From Methylophaga sp. (GTDB taxonomy: Bacteria; Pseudomonadota; Gammaproteobacteria; Nitrosococcales; Methylophagaceae): a stretch of 64,000 nt of DNA. The DNA is taken from contig NZSL01000008.1 of the NCBI GenBank assembly GCA_002696735.1, positions 542,261 through 606,260 on the forward strand, written 5' to 3'. How positions within the stretch are numbered: the first letter of the stretch is position 1; every line of letters starts with the position of its first letter. The position numbers and the translations under genes are program-made. The notes under the pieces were generated by a model that did no database searches, was not told the origin of the DNA, and was given only the letters and a program-made list of their open reading frames with translations. Below, in pieces: positions 38,070 to 47,300 of the stretch.

Positions 38070-39242
38070 TCATTTCGCGCTTTCCCAGGCAGAAACGATT
38101 TGCTGACAGGCTTGTTCAATCATTGCCCTTGGCGCGGCAATATTCATTCGCATAAAACCACTGCCGGCATCGCCAAACATCACACCGGGGTTCATCGCCA
38201 CACCCGCCTGTTGAACAAAAAAGCTTCTGAGTTGTTTGTCATTAAGCATTAGTTCACGGCAATCAAGCCATAATAAATAGGTTGATTGTAAATCCAATAT
38301 TCGTATCTTCGGTAGCTTTTCAGCAAAAAATTGCTGTACCCAGTGGTAGGTTTGCTGCAGGTACAACAACAGTTCATCCAGCCACTGTTCTCCATGCCGG
38401 TAGGCGGCTATCGTTGCTTCAATACTGAACGGATTGGCAGCACTGACATGCCAGGAGTTAAACACCGATTCAATCGCTTTTTTATGCTGATTATCAGGGA
38501 CTATCAACATCGACATCCCAAGCCCGGCAATATTAAATGTTTTGCTGGCCGATACAGCGGTCACCATGGGCACATCATCCGCTAGTGTTGCCAACGGAAT
38601 ATGCTTCTGACCCGATAAGACCAGATCGGCATGAATTTCATCGCTTACAATAATCAATTGATTTTGCCTGGCAATATCCAGTAGCTGTTGCAGTTCAGAC
38701 TCGCTCCACACCCGACCACCCGGGTTATGTGGTGAGCAAAGCAACAGCATTTTGGCCCCTGCTGCAGCCTGTTCGGCCAACTCAGCAAAGTTAATCTGAT
38801 AATAATCATCCACCAGCTGCAATGGATTCAATAGCAGATTCCGCTGGGTCTCAGTCACCGCCGAGAAAAAGGGAAAATATACCGGTGGCTGGGCTATGAC
38901 CTGATCATGCTTTTCGGTGAGCGCCATGATGGTGGCATGCAATGATGGCACGACTCCCGGACAAATCAGGATATGTTCAGCGTCAATATGCCAATGATGA
39001 CGTCGTAAAAACCACTCCTGGGTGGCCTGATACAACGCTTCAGGATATTCACTGTAGCCATAAAGTGGATGCTGGGCCCTGACAGTCAACGCTTTTGTTA
39101 CCGACTCAGGGGCAGCAAAATCCATATCTGCCACCCATAACGGAATGGCATCTTCGCGGCCAAACAATCGCTGGCGGGCATCGTATTTAAGGCTATACGT
39201 GCCGCTGCGATCTATTTGCTGATCAAAATCAATCTTCGACAT
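38070..39242 (-). CDS. ovoB: PLP-dependent C-S lyase (PatB/MalY type), probable OvoB
   Basis: A 390-residue aminotransferase fold-I enzyme. The PLP-binding Lys is K234 in SASKTFNIAGL; also seen PHNPGGRVWS (171-180) and SDEIHADLVLSG (200-211). It resembles PatB/MalY beta C-S lyases. Its ATG lies inside the last codons of ovoA (14-base overlap), so the two are coupled. In ovothiol synthesis, OvoB is a PLP sulfoxide lyase that cleaves the OvoA product to 5-thiohistidine, so this assignment is by context plus family. It would otherwise be a general cystathionine beta-lyase. Confidence 0.82.
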   Translation of the reverse strand: MSKIDFDQQIDRSGTYSLKYDARQRLFGREDAIPLWVADMDFAAPESVTKALTVRAQHPLYGYSEYPEALYQATQEWFLRRHHWHIDAEHILICPGVVPSLHATIMALTEKHDQVIAQPPVYFPFFSAVTETQRNLLLNPLQLVDDYYQINFAELAEQAAAGAKMLLLCSPHNPGGRVWSESELQQLLDIARQNQLIIVSDEIHADLVLSGQKHIPLATLADDVPMVTAVSASKTFNIAGLGMSMLIVPDNQHKKAIESVFNSWHVSAANPFSIEATIAAYRHGEQWLDELLLYLQQTYHWVQQFFAEKLPKIRILDLQSTYLLWLDCRELMLNDKQLRSFFVQQAGVAMNPGVMFGDAGSGFMRMNIAAPRAMIEQACQQIVSAWESAK

Positions 39243-41376
39243 TTCGACGTTCCCAGATAGTCACCTCTGACAGAGTATGCTGGAATTTACGTCGGGTTTC
39301 ACGGAGTACGAATGGTTGCGAAAATGGCCCATCAATTAATTGAAAGTGATTTTCCAACACGCTTTTGATGCCATCCAGTGTGGAAAAGCTTTCTCCGTCT
39401 TTTTTGAATCCACCCAGCCAATTGGCTTTATCCGTGTGTTCTTCCAGCCATGTATAGGGCGAGGCTAACACTAACAAGCCCCCCACATTAATTCGTTCAT
39501 GTATGTGTTTTAAAAATAATATCGGGTCATACAAGCGGTCTAGTAAATTAGCCGCTAAAATCAAATCATAGCCTTGGTAGACCGCTTTTAAATTACAGGC
39601 ATCGCCCTGCATAAAATCAACTTTATGCGCGGTATCTTCCAAACCAAAGTTTTCCAGCCGTTGTTCGCGATACAGTAATAAATCACCTTCATCGGCTATG
39701 GCATAACGGATGACGCCATCACGCTTGAGCTGGACACCGAGATTGATCAGCCGTGCCGAGAAATCAACCCCTGTGACCCGATCAAAATGCCTGGCTAATT
39801 CGAAACTGGCACGACCAACCGCACAGCCAAGATCAAGCGCGTGTCTTGCGGGTTTATCCCCCATCTTCTCAATAGCCATCCGGGCGATGGCTTTTTGAAA
39901 GTTAGGCACATCAAAATAACTTTCACCGTAGTGGAATTCAGCATATTCCGACAACATTTTGTCGGTTTCATAGTTAGAATCCAGATTCACCACTGGCGCA
40001 TCCGATACCACATAACGGAATCCTGCATGCTGAAAAAAGTGACGTCTGAACGCATAACGGGATGATAAACGGCTTTCATTGCCACAGGAAATCCAGCTGC
40101 CACCTTTTATCAGATTATGTTTTCCATCATATGTCGGCGTGGTGAAATCATCATACAGGCGGTGAACCTGTGATCCATCGAATGGATAAATCGGCGTTTC
40201 AGTCCATTGCCAGACATTGCCTCTGACGTCATAAAATTCACCCTGTGCAAAATGATTTACCGGACAGGAGGAGGCAAAATGATCCAAATGAATATTGGCG
40301 GAGGCTGCATTCTCGTCCAGTTCTTCGATACCAGCAACATCAACCAGACGATACCATTCATCCTCGGTAGGCAGGCGTACAGTTTCACCGGTTTGTTCAG
40401 ACTTCCATGCACAGAATGCCTTGGCTTCATGATAGTTTACTTCTGCAGGCCAATCCCAGCGCATTGGCACAACCTCAGCCATTAACCGCAATTGCCAGCC
40501 CTGATCGGTTTTTAGCCAGAATGTGGGATATTCAGCTTGTGTAAATTCCCGCCATTGCAGCCCTTCCTGCTGCCAGTATTGTGACTGCTGGTATCCGCCC
40601 GCTTCAACAAAGGCTAAAAACTCATGATTACTGACCAGATATTTGGCAGATTGAAAGGCTGGTACTTCTGCCTGATGTTGACCATATTCATTATCCCAGC
40701 CGTAATACTCATCATCAAAGGACTTGCCCAGTTTTACCTGACCAGCATCCACTGGCAAAACTGTGTTCTCAGGAGCTGATCCGGAAATATCACATGCCGG
40801 CCACGCCGAATGCGGTTGTACCCACTGTAATTGCTGCTGACGAATTAATACTGATGAAGTTTCCAGATGGATCTGTTCATGTTCAATCCCCATCATGATG
40901 GCCCACCATGGGTTGTCCCAGTTGATAGGTAATTGCAGAGGGGCTTTTTGAATAAGCTGATTAACGACTTTTTTCACTTGTTGCCGATAGGCTTTTACTT
41001 CCGCTACTGAAGGCCAGTCATAATGATCATCATTAAGATCATCCCAGCTCATTTCATCCACACCAACCGCGAACATTGATTCAAAACGAGGATTGATGCG
41101 TTGAGTCAATAACCCGGCTAATAAAAGCTTATTAACAAAAAAAGTCGCCGTATGGCCGAAATAAAAAATTAACGGATGGCGAAGCGGAATACTTTTCTGA
41201 TAATAGCCTTCTTCTGATTTCAAGTTGTCAAACAGCGATTCATAACGCTCAAAATTTGCATTGAAATAGGCAGCGAGTTCGTTGCGAATAGCTTCCGGCT
41301 CTTTTGCATTCAATCGTGGTGTACGTAAATATCTATGTTCTGAGTGGGAAAAAGATACGGCTTTTTCGGCAGTCAT
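39229..41376 (-). CDS. ovoA: 5-histidylcysteine sulfoxide synthase / N-methyltransferase OvoA
   Basis: A 715-residue fused enzyme for ovothiol A synthesis. N-terminal DinB-like part with the non-haem iron motif HX3HXE: IEHEQIHLETSS (His166, His170, Glu172). The central FGE-sulfatase domain (~210-450) has GGYQ, YPFDGSQVHR and GGSWISCGNESRLSSRYAFRR. The C-terminal ~200 residues are a SAM methyltransferase (ALDLGCAVGRASFELARHF). The three-domain order is that of OvoA. It joins cysteine to the imidazole of histidine with O2 and later methylates N(pi). It is coupled to the lyase gene downstream. Confidence 0.93.
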   Translation of the reverse strand: MTAEKAVSFSHSEHRYLRTPRLNAKEPEAIRNELAAYFNANFERYESLFDNLKSEEGYYQKSIPLRHPLIFYFGHTATFFVNKLLLAGLLTQRINPRFESMFAVGVDEMSWDDLNDDHYDWPSVAEVKAYRQQVKKVVNQLIQKAPLQLPINWDNPWWAIMMGIEHEQIHLETSSVLIRQQQLQWVQPHSAWPACDISGSAPENTVLPVDAGQVKLGKSFDDEYYGWDNEYGQHQAEVPAFQSAKYLVSNHEFLAFVEAGGYQQSQYWQQEGLQWREFTQAEYPTFWLKTDQGWQLRLMAEVVPMRWDWPAEVNYHEAKAFCAWKSEQTGETVRLPTEDEWYRLVDVAGIEELDENAASANIHLDHFASSCPVNHFAQGEFYDVRGNVWQWTETPIYPFDGSQVHRLYDDFTTPTYDGKHNLIKGGSWISCGNESRLSSRYAFRRHFFQHAGFRYVVSDAPVVNLDSNYETDKMLSEYAEFHYGESYFDVPNFQKAIARMAIEKMGDKPARHALDLGCAVGRASFELARHFDRVTGVDFSARLINLGVQLKRDGVIRYAIADEGDLLLYREQRLENFGLEDTAHKVDFMQGDACNLKAVYQGYDLILAANLLDRLYDPILFLKHIHERINVGGLLVLASPYTWLEEHTDKANWLGGFKKDGESFSTLDGIKSVLENHFQLIDGPFSQPFVLRETRRKFQHTLSEVTIWERRNVED

Positions 41377-41456
41377 TGGTCAAAAATCCCTTTGAGGATA
41401 GCTGTAAGAATTTAATCTGACTTGTTTTGGACAAATAGGTTTCGCGTTAAAGCAGA

Positions 41457-42023
41457 TTATAGCTGGGCAGCAAGCCAGGCCGTTTTGGCAGAAAGCTCTA
41501 CCGAGCAGCTCCATTTATAGGCCAAATTGATGGTTTCCGCGCAGGCATAAACACCATGCCCCCGAACAATGACAACTTTATGACGGGCCAGCCCCTGCGC
41601 CACTGCCATTGGTGATTTCTCTATGTACTCGGCATAGTCAATTGAAATAACCGGGATGGTCGAAAAATAATACTGCCCTTCAAAATCCACCGGGATAAAA
41701 TCTTCACCATTCATCGTCATCGCAATCGCATGCGGCCCATGACTATGAATAACGGCTCGAGTATTGGGATTATGCTGATAAGTTGCCAGGTGCAGCGGAG
41801 CATCCAGTGAGGCGCCTTCCCCGCATTGGCCGTCAATATCACAGGGCACCAGCATTTCCGGTGTCAAGGTATCGGCACAACAGCCTGTAGGCGTCACCCA
41901 AATCTGATTATGCCAGCGAAAAGAAGCATTGCCACTATGTGAATCGTTGCAACCGTATTGACGCAGCCAACGGTAATGTTGAACCAGTTGGGTTTTGAGT
42001 TCGGCCAATGAAGTTTCAGGCAT
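41457..42023 (-). CDS. Class II aldolase/adducin family protein
   Basis: A 188-residue member of the class II aldolase/adducin fold (MtnB, FucA, AraD relatives). Seen: NDSHSGNASFRW near the start, the zinc HSHGPHAIAMTM (HxH) and the third ligand in RGHGVYACAETINLAYKW. The zinc set is complete, so it should be an active metal-dependent lyase or dehydratase. Substrate unknown; nearest candidates are methylthioribulose-phosphate dehydratase or a sugar-phosphate aldolase. The first seven bases overlap the preceding TPR gene, so it is co-transcribed with the TonB operon. Confidence 0.85.
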   Translation of the reverse strand: MPETSLAELKTQLVQHYRWLRQYGCNDSHSGNASFRWHNQIWVTPTGCCADTLTPEMLVPCDIDGQCGEGASLDAPLHLATYQHNPNTRAVIHSHGPHAIAMTMNGEDFIPVDFEGQYYFSTIPVISIDYAEYIEKSPMAVAQGLARHKVVIVRGHGVYACAETINLAYKWSCSVELSAKTAWLAAQL

Positions 42024-43239
42024 CTTCGTTATCTTTACGGGTATTTTGCAGATGTCTTAACCATTGCGAAGCCTGATTACGGACTTCGGTGTAAGCCAGT
42101 GCACGATTAAGATGTTGCTCTGACTGCTGCATATTGCCCAAATGGTAGTTGACCATACCAGAGAGCATCCAGGCCTGGCCGCGTTTTGCTTCAGGTAATT
42201 TTTCCAGACTTTGCTGAAGCGGTCCAGCAGCTTCATCCCACTGTTCCATGCTGATAAATACTCTGGCCAGTTTCAGGTCGGTTTCGCCTGAGGAATCCAT
42301 TGATTGCATTTGGGCTAACACCTGAGTGGCATTTTCATTTTCTCTGGCAGCTAACCAACTGTCAGCCAGTGATTCAAGATTTTTAAAATTACGCTCTATC
42401 ACCCCATCATCCATAGATTTCTGCAGTAACTGGGCCGATTTATAAGGGATATTCAGATAGCGATACATATTTGCCAGGCGCAATACGGTGTCTTTGTCAC
42501 CAAGATTCAGCCGCTTGGCCAGCATCTGTACGGCCAGCGAGGTCAGCCGTTTTTCCTGTTGGGCATAGAGAGCTGCCAATTGGTCCCAATAAGTTTTATT
42601 GACTGGAAAACGTTCAATCAGAATCTCCAGTACATTAATGGCTTGGTTGTATTGCTGCATTTCCATATGTGCAGACAATTGCAGTCGGTACCAATTTTCT
42701 TTCGGGGAATTATCACGCTGAATAGCAGTACGAATGGCCTCAACGGCATTGGTAAACTGATTTATCTGGTAATAGGCCGTTGCCAGTAACACATAGGCAC
42801 TGCTGTTCGCCTGAGGTTCTTTGTTCAACCATTGTGTCAGCAGGTCGATGCCTTTCTGATACGCACCATCGCTGATTAATAACTGGGCAAGGTTATAGCG
42901 CAGATTGTGGGTGACATCCTCCGGCAGTGCATTCAGTGCGAGGGCATCTTCAAACTGTTCTGCTGCCAGTTTGTACTCTTCGGTTTCAGAGTATAAATAC
43001 CCCAGAGTTTGCAAAACGACTGCTCTTTCGTAACTTCCTGCATCGGTTTCACCGACCAGCTTTTTCAAATCCGCTTCTGCCTGACGATATTGCTGCTTTT
43101 CCATTTTTTCCTGAGCAGCATTAAGCGATTTGTAGGTAGCTTCACTGAGCAGGTACTCATCTTCAGCCATTGAGATTAATGGCAATGCAAGACAGGCAAC
43201 CAGCGTCATCAAAGCGAATTTTTGCGTAAGTTTCTTCAT
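42016..43239 (-). CDS. Periplasmic TPR protein of the TonB operon
   Basis: A 407-residue exported protein: signal peptide MKKLTQKFALMTLVACLALPLISMA (a cleavage after SMA is likely), then tetratricopeptide repeats through the whole mature part (e.g. QTLGYLYSETEEYKLAAEQF, LLATAYYQINQFTNAVEAI). TPR proteins of this kind close TonB2-type operons in Vibrio and Shewanella. It starts two bases after the tonB stop. Probable role in supporting energy transduction, inferred from position. Confidence 0.85.
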   Translation of the reverse strand: MKKLTQKFALMTLVACLALPLISMAEDEYLLSEATYKSLNAAQEKMEKQQYRQAEADLKKLVGETDAGSYERAVVLQTLGYLYSETEEYKLAAEQFEDALALNALPEDVTHNLRYNLAQLLISDGAYQKGIDLLTQWLNKEPQANSSAYVLLATAYYQINQFTNAVEAIRTAIQRDNSPKENWYRLQLSAHMEMQQYNQAINVLEILIERFPVNKTYWDQLAALYAQQEKRLTSLAVQMLAKRLNLGDKDTVLRLANMYRYLNIPYKSAQLLQKSMDDGVIERNFKNLESLADSWLAARENENATQVLAQMQSMDSSGETDLKLARVFISMEQWDEAAGPLQQSLEKLPEAKRGQAWMLSGMVNYHLGNMQQSEQHLNRALAYTEVRNQASQWLRHLQNTRKDNEDA

Positions 43240-43241
43240 GT

Positions 43242-43901
43242 TTATCTGGCCAACTTAAATTCGATTTCCTGGGTCGCTCGGCGTTCAACCGGCTCACCAT
43301 CGACAACTTTAGGCTTGAATTTCCATTTGAGAATAGCCGTCTTCGCTGCATTATCAAATACATTCTCAGGACTGGCAGAAACCACTTCAGGATCTTTTAC
43401 CCGACCATCACGGGTGATGGTGAATACTACTGTCACCACGCCTTCAATACCCCGCCGCTGCGCGACACGTGGATAGTTCGGCGGAATTCGAACCAGTGGC
43501 ACGACCTCATCATCCATCTGCGGTCCCTGCACCGGCGTAGGAGACGGCGCGGGTGCCGGTTCAGCACTGAAATCACCCAGATACGGCTGACCGGCAATAT
43601 TCAATGGGATATCTATTTTCGGCATATCCATCTGCGGTTGCTGCACATCCGGCTGCGTCATTTTAGGAGCTGTAGTCGGAGTTGGTGGTGGCGGCTCTTC
43701 CGGCGGTGGTGGTTTTTTGGGGATTTCACGCTTGATTGTTTCAGGTTGGGTTTCTTCCTGTTTCAAACGCACAAAGTCCAGCACCAGCATTTCATTATCA
43801 TCCCGATAAAGACTGCTATCTGACGTGGTCATTTCTTTCATCAAGGTGAACAAGCCATAATTGACCAAAATCGCCAGCAATAACCCAATAAAGATACGCA
43901 T
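43242..43901 (-). CDS. tonB: Energy transducer TonB
   Basis: A 219-residue TonB-type protein: N-terminal membrane anchor MRIFIGLLLAILVNYGLFTLM, a Pro/Glu-rich periplasmic stalk, and a C-terminal TonB domain (VVPLVRIPPNYPRVAQRRG, GVVTVVFTITRDGRV, AILKWKFKP). The His usually found in the anchor of classic TonB is absent, as in TonB2-like forms. ATG at 43901 was chosen; longer frames lack the anchor at the N-terminus. It follows exbD by 19 bases. Confidence 0.9.
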   Translation of the reverse strand: MRIFIGLLLAILVNYGLFTLMKEMTTSDSSLYRDDNEMLVLDFVRLKQEETQPETIKREIPKKPPPPEEPPPPTPTTAPKMTQPDVQQPQMDMPKIDIPLNIAGQPYLGDFSAEPAPAPSPTPVQGPQMDDEVVPLVRIPPNYPRVAQRRGIEGVVTVVFTITRDGRVKDPEVVSASPENVFDNAAKTAILKWKFKPKVVDGEPVERRATQEIEFKLAR

Positions 43902-43920
43902 AGAAGGTGATTCTCCGCGA

Positions 43921-44328
43921 CTAGTCTCGTTCAGCAGCAATTGAGACATTCGCAACTCCCGCCAAACGTGCCTGATCCATGACTTCAATCAATAAGCCGG
44001 TTTTGGCTTCTTCATCGGCCAGAATAATGACTGAACCTTCCGGGTTTTCCGCGTACATACGCTCTACATTGGCACGCACTGCACGACGATCTATCTGTCG
44101 TTGATCCATCCAGATTTCATCATTTTCACGTATCGATATCAGGATATTAGCGCGTTCTTTCTCCACTGCTGTTTTTGCCGATGGGCGGTTTACATCCACC
44201 CCGGTTTCTTTCACAAAAGAAGTGGTCACAATAAAAAAGATCAACAGGATAAACACCATATCAATTAATGGTGTCATGTTGATTTCAGCTATACCGCCAC
44301 TTTGACGGCGGGAATGTCGTTTTCGCAT
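43921..44328 (-). CDS. exbD: Biopolymer transport protein ExbD
   Basis: A 135-residue inner-membrane protein with the single TM segment and conserved Asp: EINMTPLIDMVFILLIFFIV (Asp in PLIDMVF is the proton-path residue). The periplasmic part is standard. It lies between exbB2 and tonB, eight bases after exbB2. Confidence 0.93.
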   Translation of the reverse strand: MRKRHSRRQSGGIAEINMTPLIDMVFILLIFFIVTTSFVKETGVDVNRPSAKTAVEKERANILISIRENDEIWMDQRQIDRRAVRANVERMYAENPEGSVIILADEEAKTGLLIEVMDQARLAGVANVSIAAERD

Positions 44329-44336
44329 AAACTTTC

Positions 44337-44849
44337 CTAATCTCTGCGTAGGGCGTCAGCCACGTTATTTACTTCTCTGGCAACACGCTGTTCCAGCTGA
44401 GTAATGAAATAGAGCCCTGATAAAGCGGTCAGCAAACCACCCATCGTTGTTATTAATGCCACTGAAATACCACCGGCCATACCACGTGTGTTGCCGGTTC
44501 CAAATACAGTCATAACATCAAAGGTCTGAATCATGCCATTTACCGTGCCCAGCAATCCCAGCATCGGTAACGCCACTGTCAGGGTACGAATCAGAATCAG
44601 AAAACGCTCCAGCATCACCTGACTTTCAGCAATCATGCCCTGACGGATTTGCTGGGCATACCAACTGGCCAGATCATCTCGCTGATGCCACTCATCCATC
44701 ATCTTGCGAACTTCACGCGGATGCAGAAACCAAATAAACACATAGCGCTCGATAATCAACGTCCACATCAGAATAGACGCCAGCAGAATAAGCCACAGCA
44801 CGGTGCCGCCGCTTTCCATCAGCAGTTGTATCTGAAATAGATTATCCAT
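44337..44849 (-). CDS. exbB: MotA/TolQ/ExbB proton channel protein (ExbB)
   Basis: A 170-residue three-TM ExbB: SGGTVLWLILLASILMWTLI (TM1), LTVALPMLGLLGTVNGMIQTF (TM2), and GGISVALITTMGGLLTALSGLYF (TM3). The ATG at 44849 overlaps the end of the longer ExbB-type gene by eight bases; a longer frame to 44909 is open but the start of the family fits MDNLFQIQ. It forms the proton-driven complex with ExbD. Confidence 0.9.
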   Translation of the reverse strand: MDNLFQIQLLMESGGTVLWLILLASILMWTLIIERYVFIWFLHPREVRKMMDEWHQRDDLASWYAQQIRQGMIAESQVMLERFLILIRTLTVALPMLGLLGTVNGMIQTFDVMTVFGTGNTRGMAGGISVALITTMGGLLTALSGLYFITQLEQRVAREVNNVADALRRD

Positions 44850-46203
44850 CGCGTTGCAAAGTTTTTGTTTCAGCGTTACGAGCAACGATTGCTGCACTTT
44901 CTTCATCAAGGATCTGAATCAAACGATTACTTTTGCTCGATAAAGCGCTATGAATTAATAGAATAGGAATCGCAACGGCCAAACCAAGTTCCGTGGTGAC
45001 CAGAGCCTGTGAAATACCACCAGACATCAGTTTCGGATCACCGGTACCAAACAGCGTAATCGACTGGAAGGTTTCAATCATGCCGGAAACTGTACCCAAT
45101 AAACCCAGCATCGGCGCGACTGCGGCCAAAATCGCCAAGGTAATCAGGCCACGCTCGATACTTGGCGTTTCTCTGAGGATAGCTTCATCCAGCTTAAGTG
45201 AAAGAGTTTCCACATCCTGAGCAATCTTGTCACTGTAAACCGACAGAATCCGTCCCAGTGGGTTTTTCATATTCAATTCCTGGGTCTTCTGTTGTTTACT
45301 GACCCCCCGTTCCATACGCATCAACGTTACGAAACGAATCAGTGCAATCAACAACCCAATTGCTCCCAGGATCAGAATGATGTAACCAATCCAGCCGCCT
45401 TGTTTAATGCGTTCTTGCAAATTAGGTGTTTGCACCAGCAAGGCCATGATCGCACCCCGCGTCGGGTCTACTACAGCAGTTTTTAAAGCTCCGGCTTCAC
45501 TGGTTTCAAACTCTTCCATAAGATCGCGAAGGCGCTCAACTGGTTGTCTGGCTAATTCCACCAGATTACGATTTTCTGGCATATAACGCAGAAACTTGCC
45601 GTCACTGAAGGCAGTAAACACACCTACCCGAGTCACATTACGATCAGCAACTTCACCATTTGCCGTGATCACCTGAGCGGGAAACTGTACTACTTTGCCC
45701 GAATGCGTCATTTCATGTTGCAACACTAACCACAGCTCACGTAACTCATCGATACTAGGCTGTTGTTTACGTTCACTTAATTCCGTCAAAAAAGCGATTC
45801 GTTCTGGATATTGCACACTGGTCATTGAAGATTCAATCACTGCACGACTGTCATTGGCCATTTGGCGAACCGTACCAAACAACTCACCCAGTGAGCCGGA
45901 ACGTTCTTGTAATAAGGACTCCTGTTCCGCTAATTTGAATTCGTTTTCTTCAAACTGTTCATTCAATGTTTCGGTACGACGTTCTTCGGCAGCTAAGTCT
46001 GCTTTGGCTTGTTGCAACAACTCGGCCTGACGATCACGTGCTTCAAGAAATTCTGTTTCACGAATGCGATTCTGTTCCTGTTCTATTACACGTTCACGCT
46101 TGACCTGTTCCAGCAACTGATCGAGATTGGCTGGTTTATCAGCGGCCATGACAGTAAGAGGCAAGGCCATTAAGGAAATAATAAAAATAGACATGCTTCT
46201 CAT
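44842..46203 (-). CDS. Exported coiled-coil ExbB-type protein (TtpC-like)
   Basis: A 453-residue protein of the TtpC type: signal peptide MRSMSIFIISLMALPLTVMA, a periplasmic coiled-coil region with Glu/Gln-rich heptads (~25-110), a linker, and the MotA/TolQ/ExbB channel region (~265-440) with LAAVAPMLGLLGTVSGMIETF and GISQALVTTELGLAVAIPILL. In Vibrio, TtpC is needed for TonB2 function. It overlaps the DUF3450 stop by ATGA. Confidence 0.9.
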   Translation of the reverse strand: MRSMSIFIISLMALPLTVMAADKPANLDQLLEQVKRERVIEQEQNRIRETEFLEARDRQAELLQQAKADLAAEERRTETLNEQFEENEFKLAEQESLLQERSGSLGELFGTVRQMANDSRAVIESSMTSVQYPERIAFLTELSERKQQPSIDELRELWLVLQHEMTHSGKVVQFPAQVITANGEVADRNVTRVGVFTAFSDGKFLRYMPENRNLVELARQPVERLRDLMEEFETSEAGALKTAVVDPTRGAIMALLVQTPNLQERIKQGGWIGYIILILGAIGLLIALIRFVTLMRMERGVSKQQKTQELNMKNPLGRILSVYSDKIAQDVETLSLKLDEAILRETPSIERGLITLAILAAVAPMLGLLGTVSGMIETFQSITLFGTGDPKLMSGGISQALVTTELGLAVAIPILLIHSALSSKSNRLIQILDEESAAIVARNAETKTLQRDG

Positions 46204-46967
46204 TGGTTTGCCTCTGGCGTTTTGACCGGCAGGGTTAATAAATCAGGTGGCAATTGTTTACGTGCCACTTTCAGACCCTGAATAACAGATTGAACAGAAT
46301 CACGTGGAAGCTGCTGCCAGCTTTGAGTTTCCTGATCCCACATACCGGCTTCCATTTGATCCAATGTCAGGTAATACAAGCCGACACGGCCAACTCTGAG
46401 AAAATCCACGGTACGATTTCGATCTTCGGTATCCAGTTCACCTTGATAGGCTTCAAGGGTACGACCATATTCTGTCTCCACCTGATAGGCTTCCAGAATG
46501 CGGCGGTATTTTTCTGACAGATTCACATCCGCGCGATCCATCATCTCTTTCAACTGTGCTACGCGGCTGTTACGTTCTTCAGGTAAAAATGGCGTATCCA
46601 ATTCCACGAATTGTTCAAGCACTTCGACCATTTTAATCATCAACGGCGTGATATCACGTTGGGTGGTATCAATATTCGCTAACTGCTCTTCGATTAATAC
46701 CAGTTCGTCCTGTTGAGAAGAAACCAGCTGTTCAAGTTGGCTGTTATAAGCCGCCAGACTTTCTTTCTGATTGAGCACACTGCGATATTCCGCCAGCAGT
46801 TCACGGGTTTCATCATCAAGACTATCAATTTGCTGCTGAGTACGCTGGGCGGCAATATCAGTCTGAACCTGTTGGTCAACAGCTTGATCCAATGCGCCAG
46901 CATAGGTGAATGAAGGCACCAACCAGATGCCCAGCAGGCAGCATAGTCGGCTGAAATTAAATTGCAT
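46200..46967 (-). CDS. DUF3450 exported coiled-coil protein of the TonB operon
   Basis: A 255-residue exported protein (signal MQFNFSRLCCLLGIWLVPSFTYA) with a coiled coil across ~25-110 and the DUF3450 signature DTPFLPEERNSRVAQLK, followed by GRVGLYYLTLDQMEAGMWD. DUF3450 proteins open TonB2-type operons in marine gammaproteobacteria. First gene of DUF3450-ttpC-exbB-exbD-tonB-TPR-aldolase. AAGGAAAA precedes the ATG. Confidence 0.9.
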   Translation of the reverse strand: MQFNFSRLCCLLGIWLVPSFTYAGALDQAVDQQVQTDIAAQRTQQQIDSLDDETRELLAEYRSVLNQKESLAAYNSQLEQLVSSQQDELVLIEEQLANIDTTQRDITPLMIKMVEVLEQFVELDTPFLPEERNSRVAQLKEMMDRADVNLSEKYRRILEAYQVETEYGRTLEAYQGELDTEDRNRTVDFLRVGRVGLYYLTLDQMEAGMWDQETQSWQQLPRDSVQSVIQGLKVARKQLPPDLLTLPVKTPEANQ

Positions 46968-47300
46968 AAAATTTTCCTTGTGTTACCGGATGTCGGCGGT
47001 GGAAATGAAAGCGACATCTTATCAAGAGAATACGCACAGTGGGAAGCCTAAATGCGATCTCTTATCATTTAGACGAATAAGTTGGAAAAAAGTGCAAATG
47101 ACAGGCAAAAAAAAAGCCAGACCCAAGGGTCTGGCTAAAACCTTCATAGAAGGAGAGAGAAATATAAGACTATAGAAGCTGAACATTCCTATGGACTTGT
47201 TGCAAATAGTACTGAACGCAAGACCATTCGCCATGAGCGACTTCTCCTATTAAAACGGGAATATGTTCCTTTTCAAAAACATACAAGCAAAAACAGGGCT
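46968..47300. other. Noncoding region with terminator
   Basis: The gap between the TonB operon and the two-component system has the terminator at 47107-47137 and the TonB operon promoter region (46968-47100). A 70-codon frame on the minus strand reads across the terminator, has no ribosome binding site and is not credited. Confidence 0.45.
47107..47137 (-). terminator. Terminator after the two-component system
   Basis: On the minus strand: AGCCAGACCC, TTG loop, GGTCTGGCT, followed by nine T. A near-perfect intrinsic terminator about 165 bases past the response-regulator stop. Confidence 0.9.

Noticed and set aside
47022-47234. 70-codon frame across the terminator after the two-component system
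   Set aside because: It reads through a strong intrinsic terminator, has no ribosome binding site and no family match.
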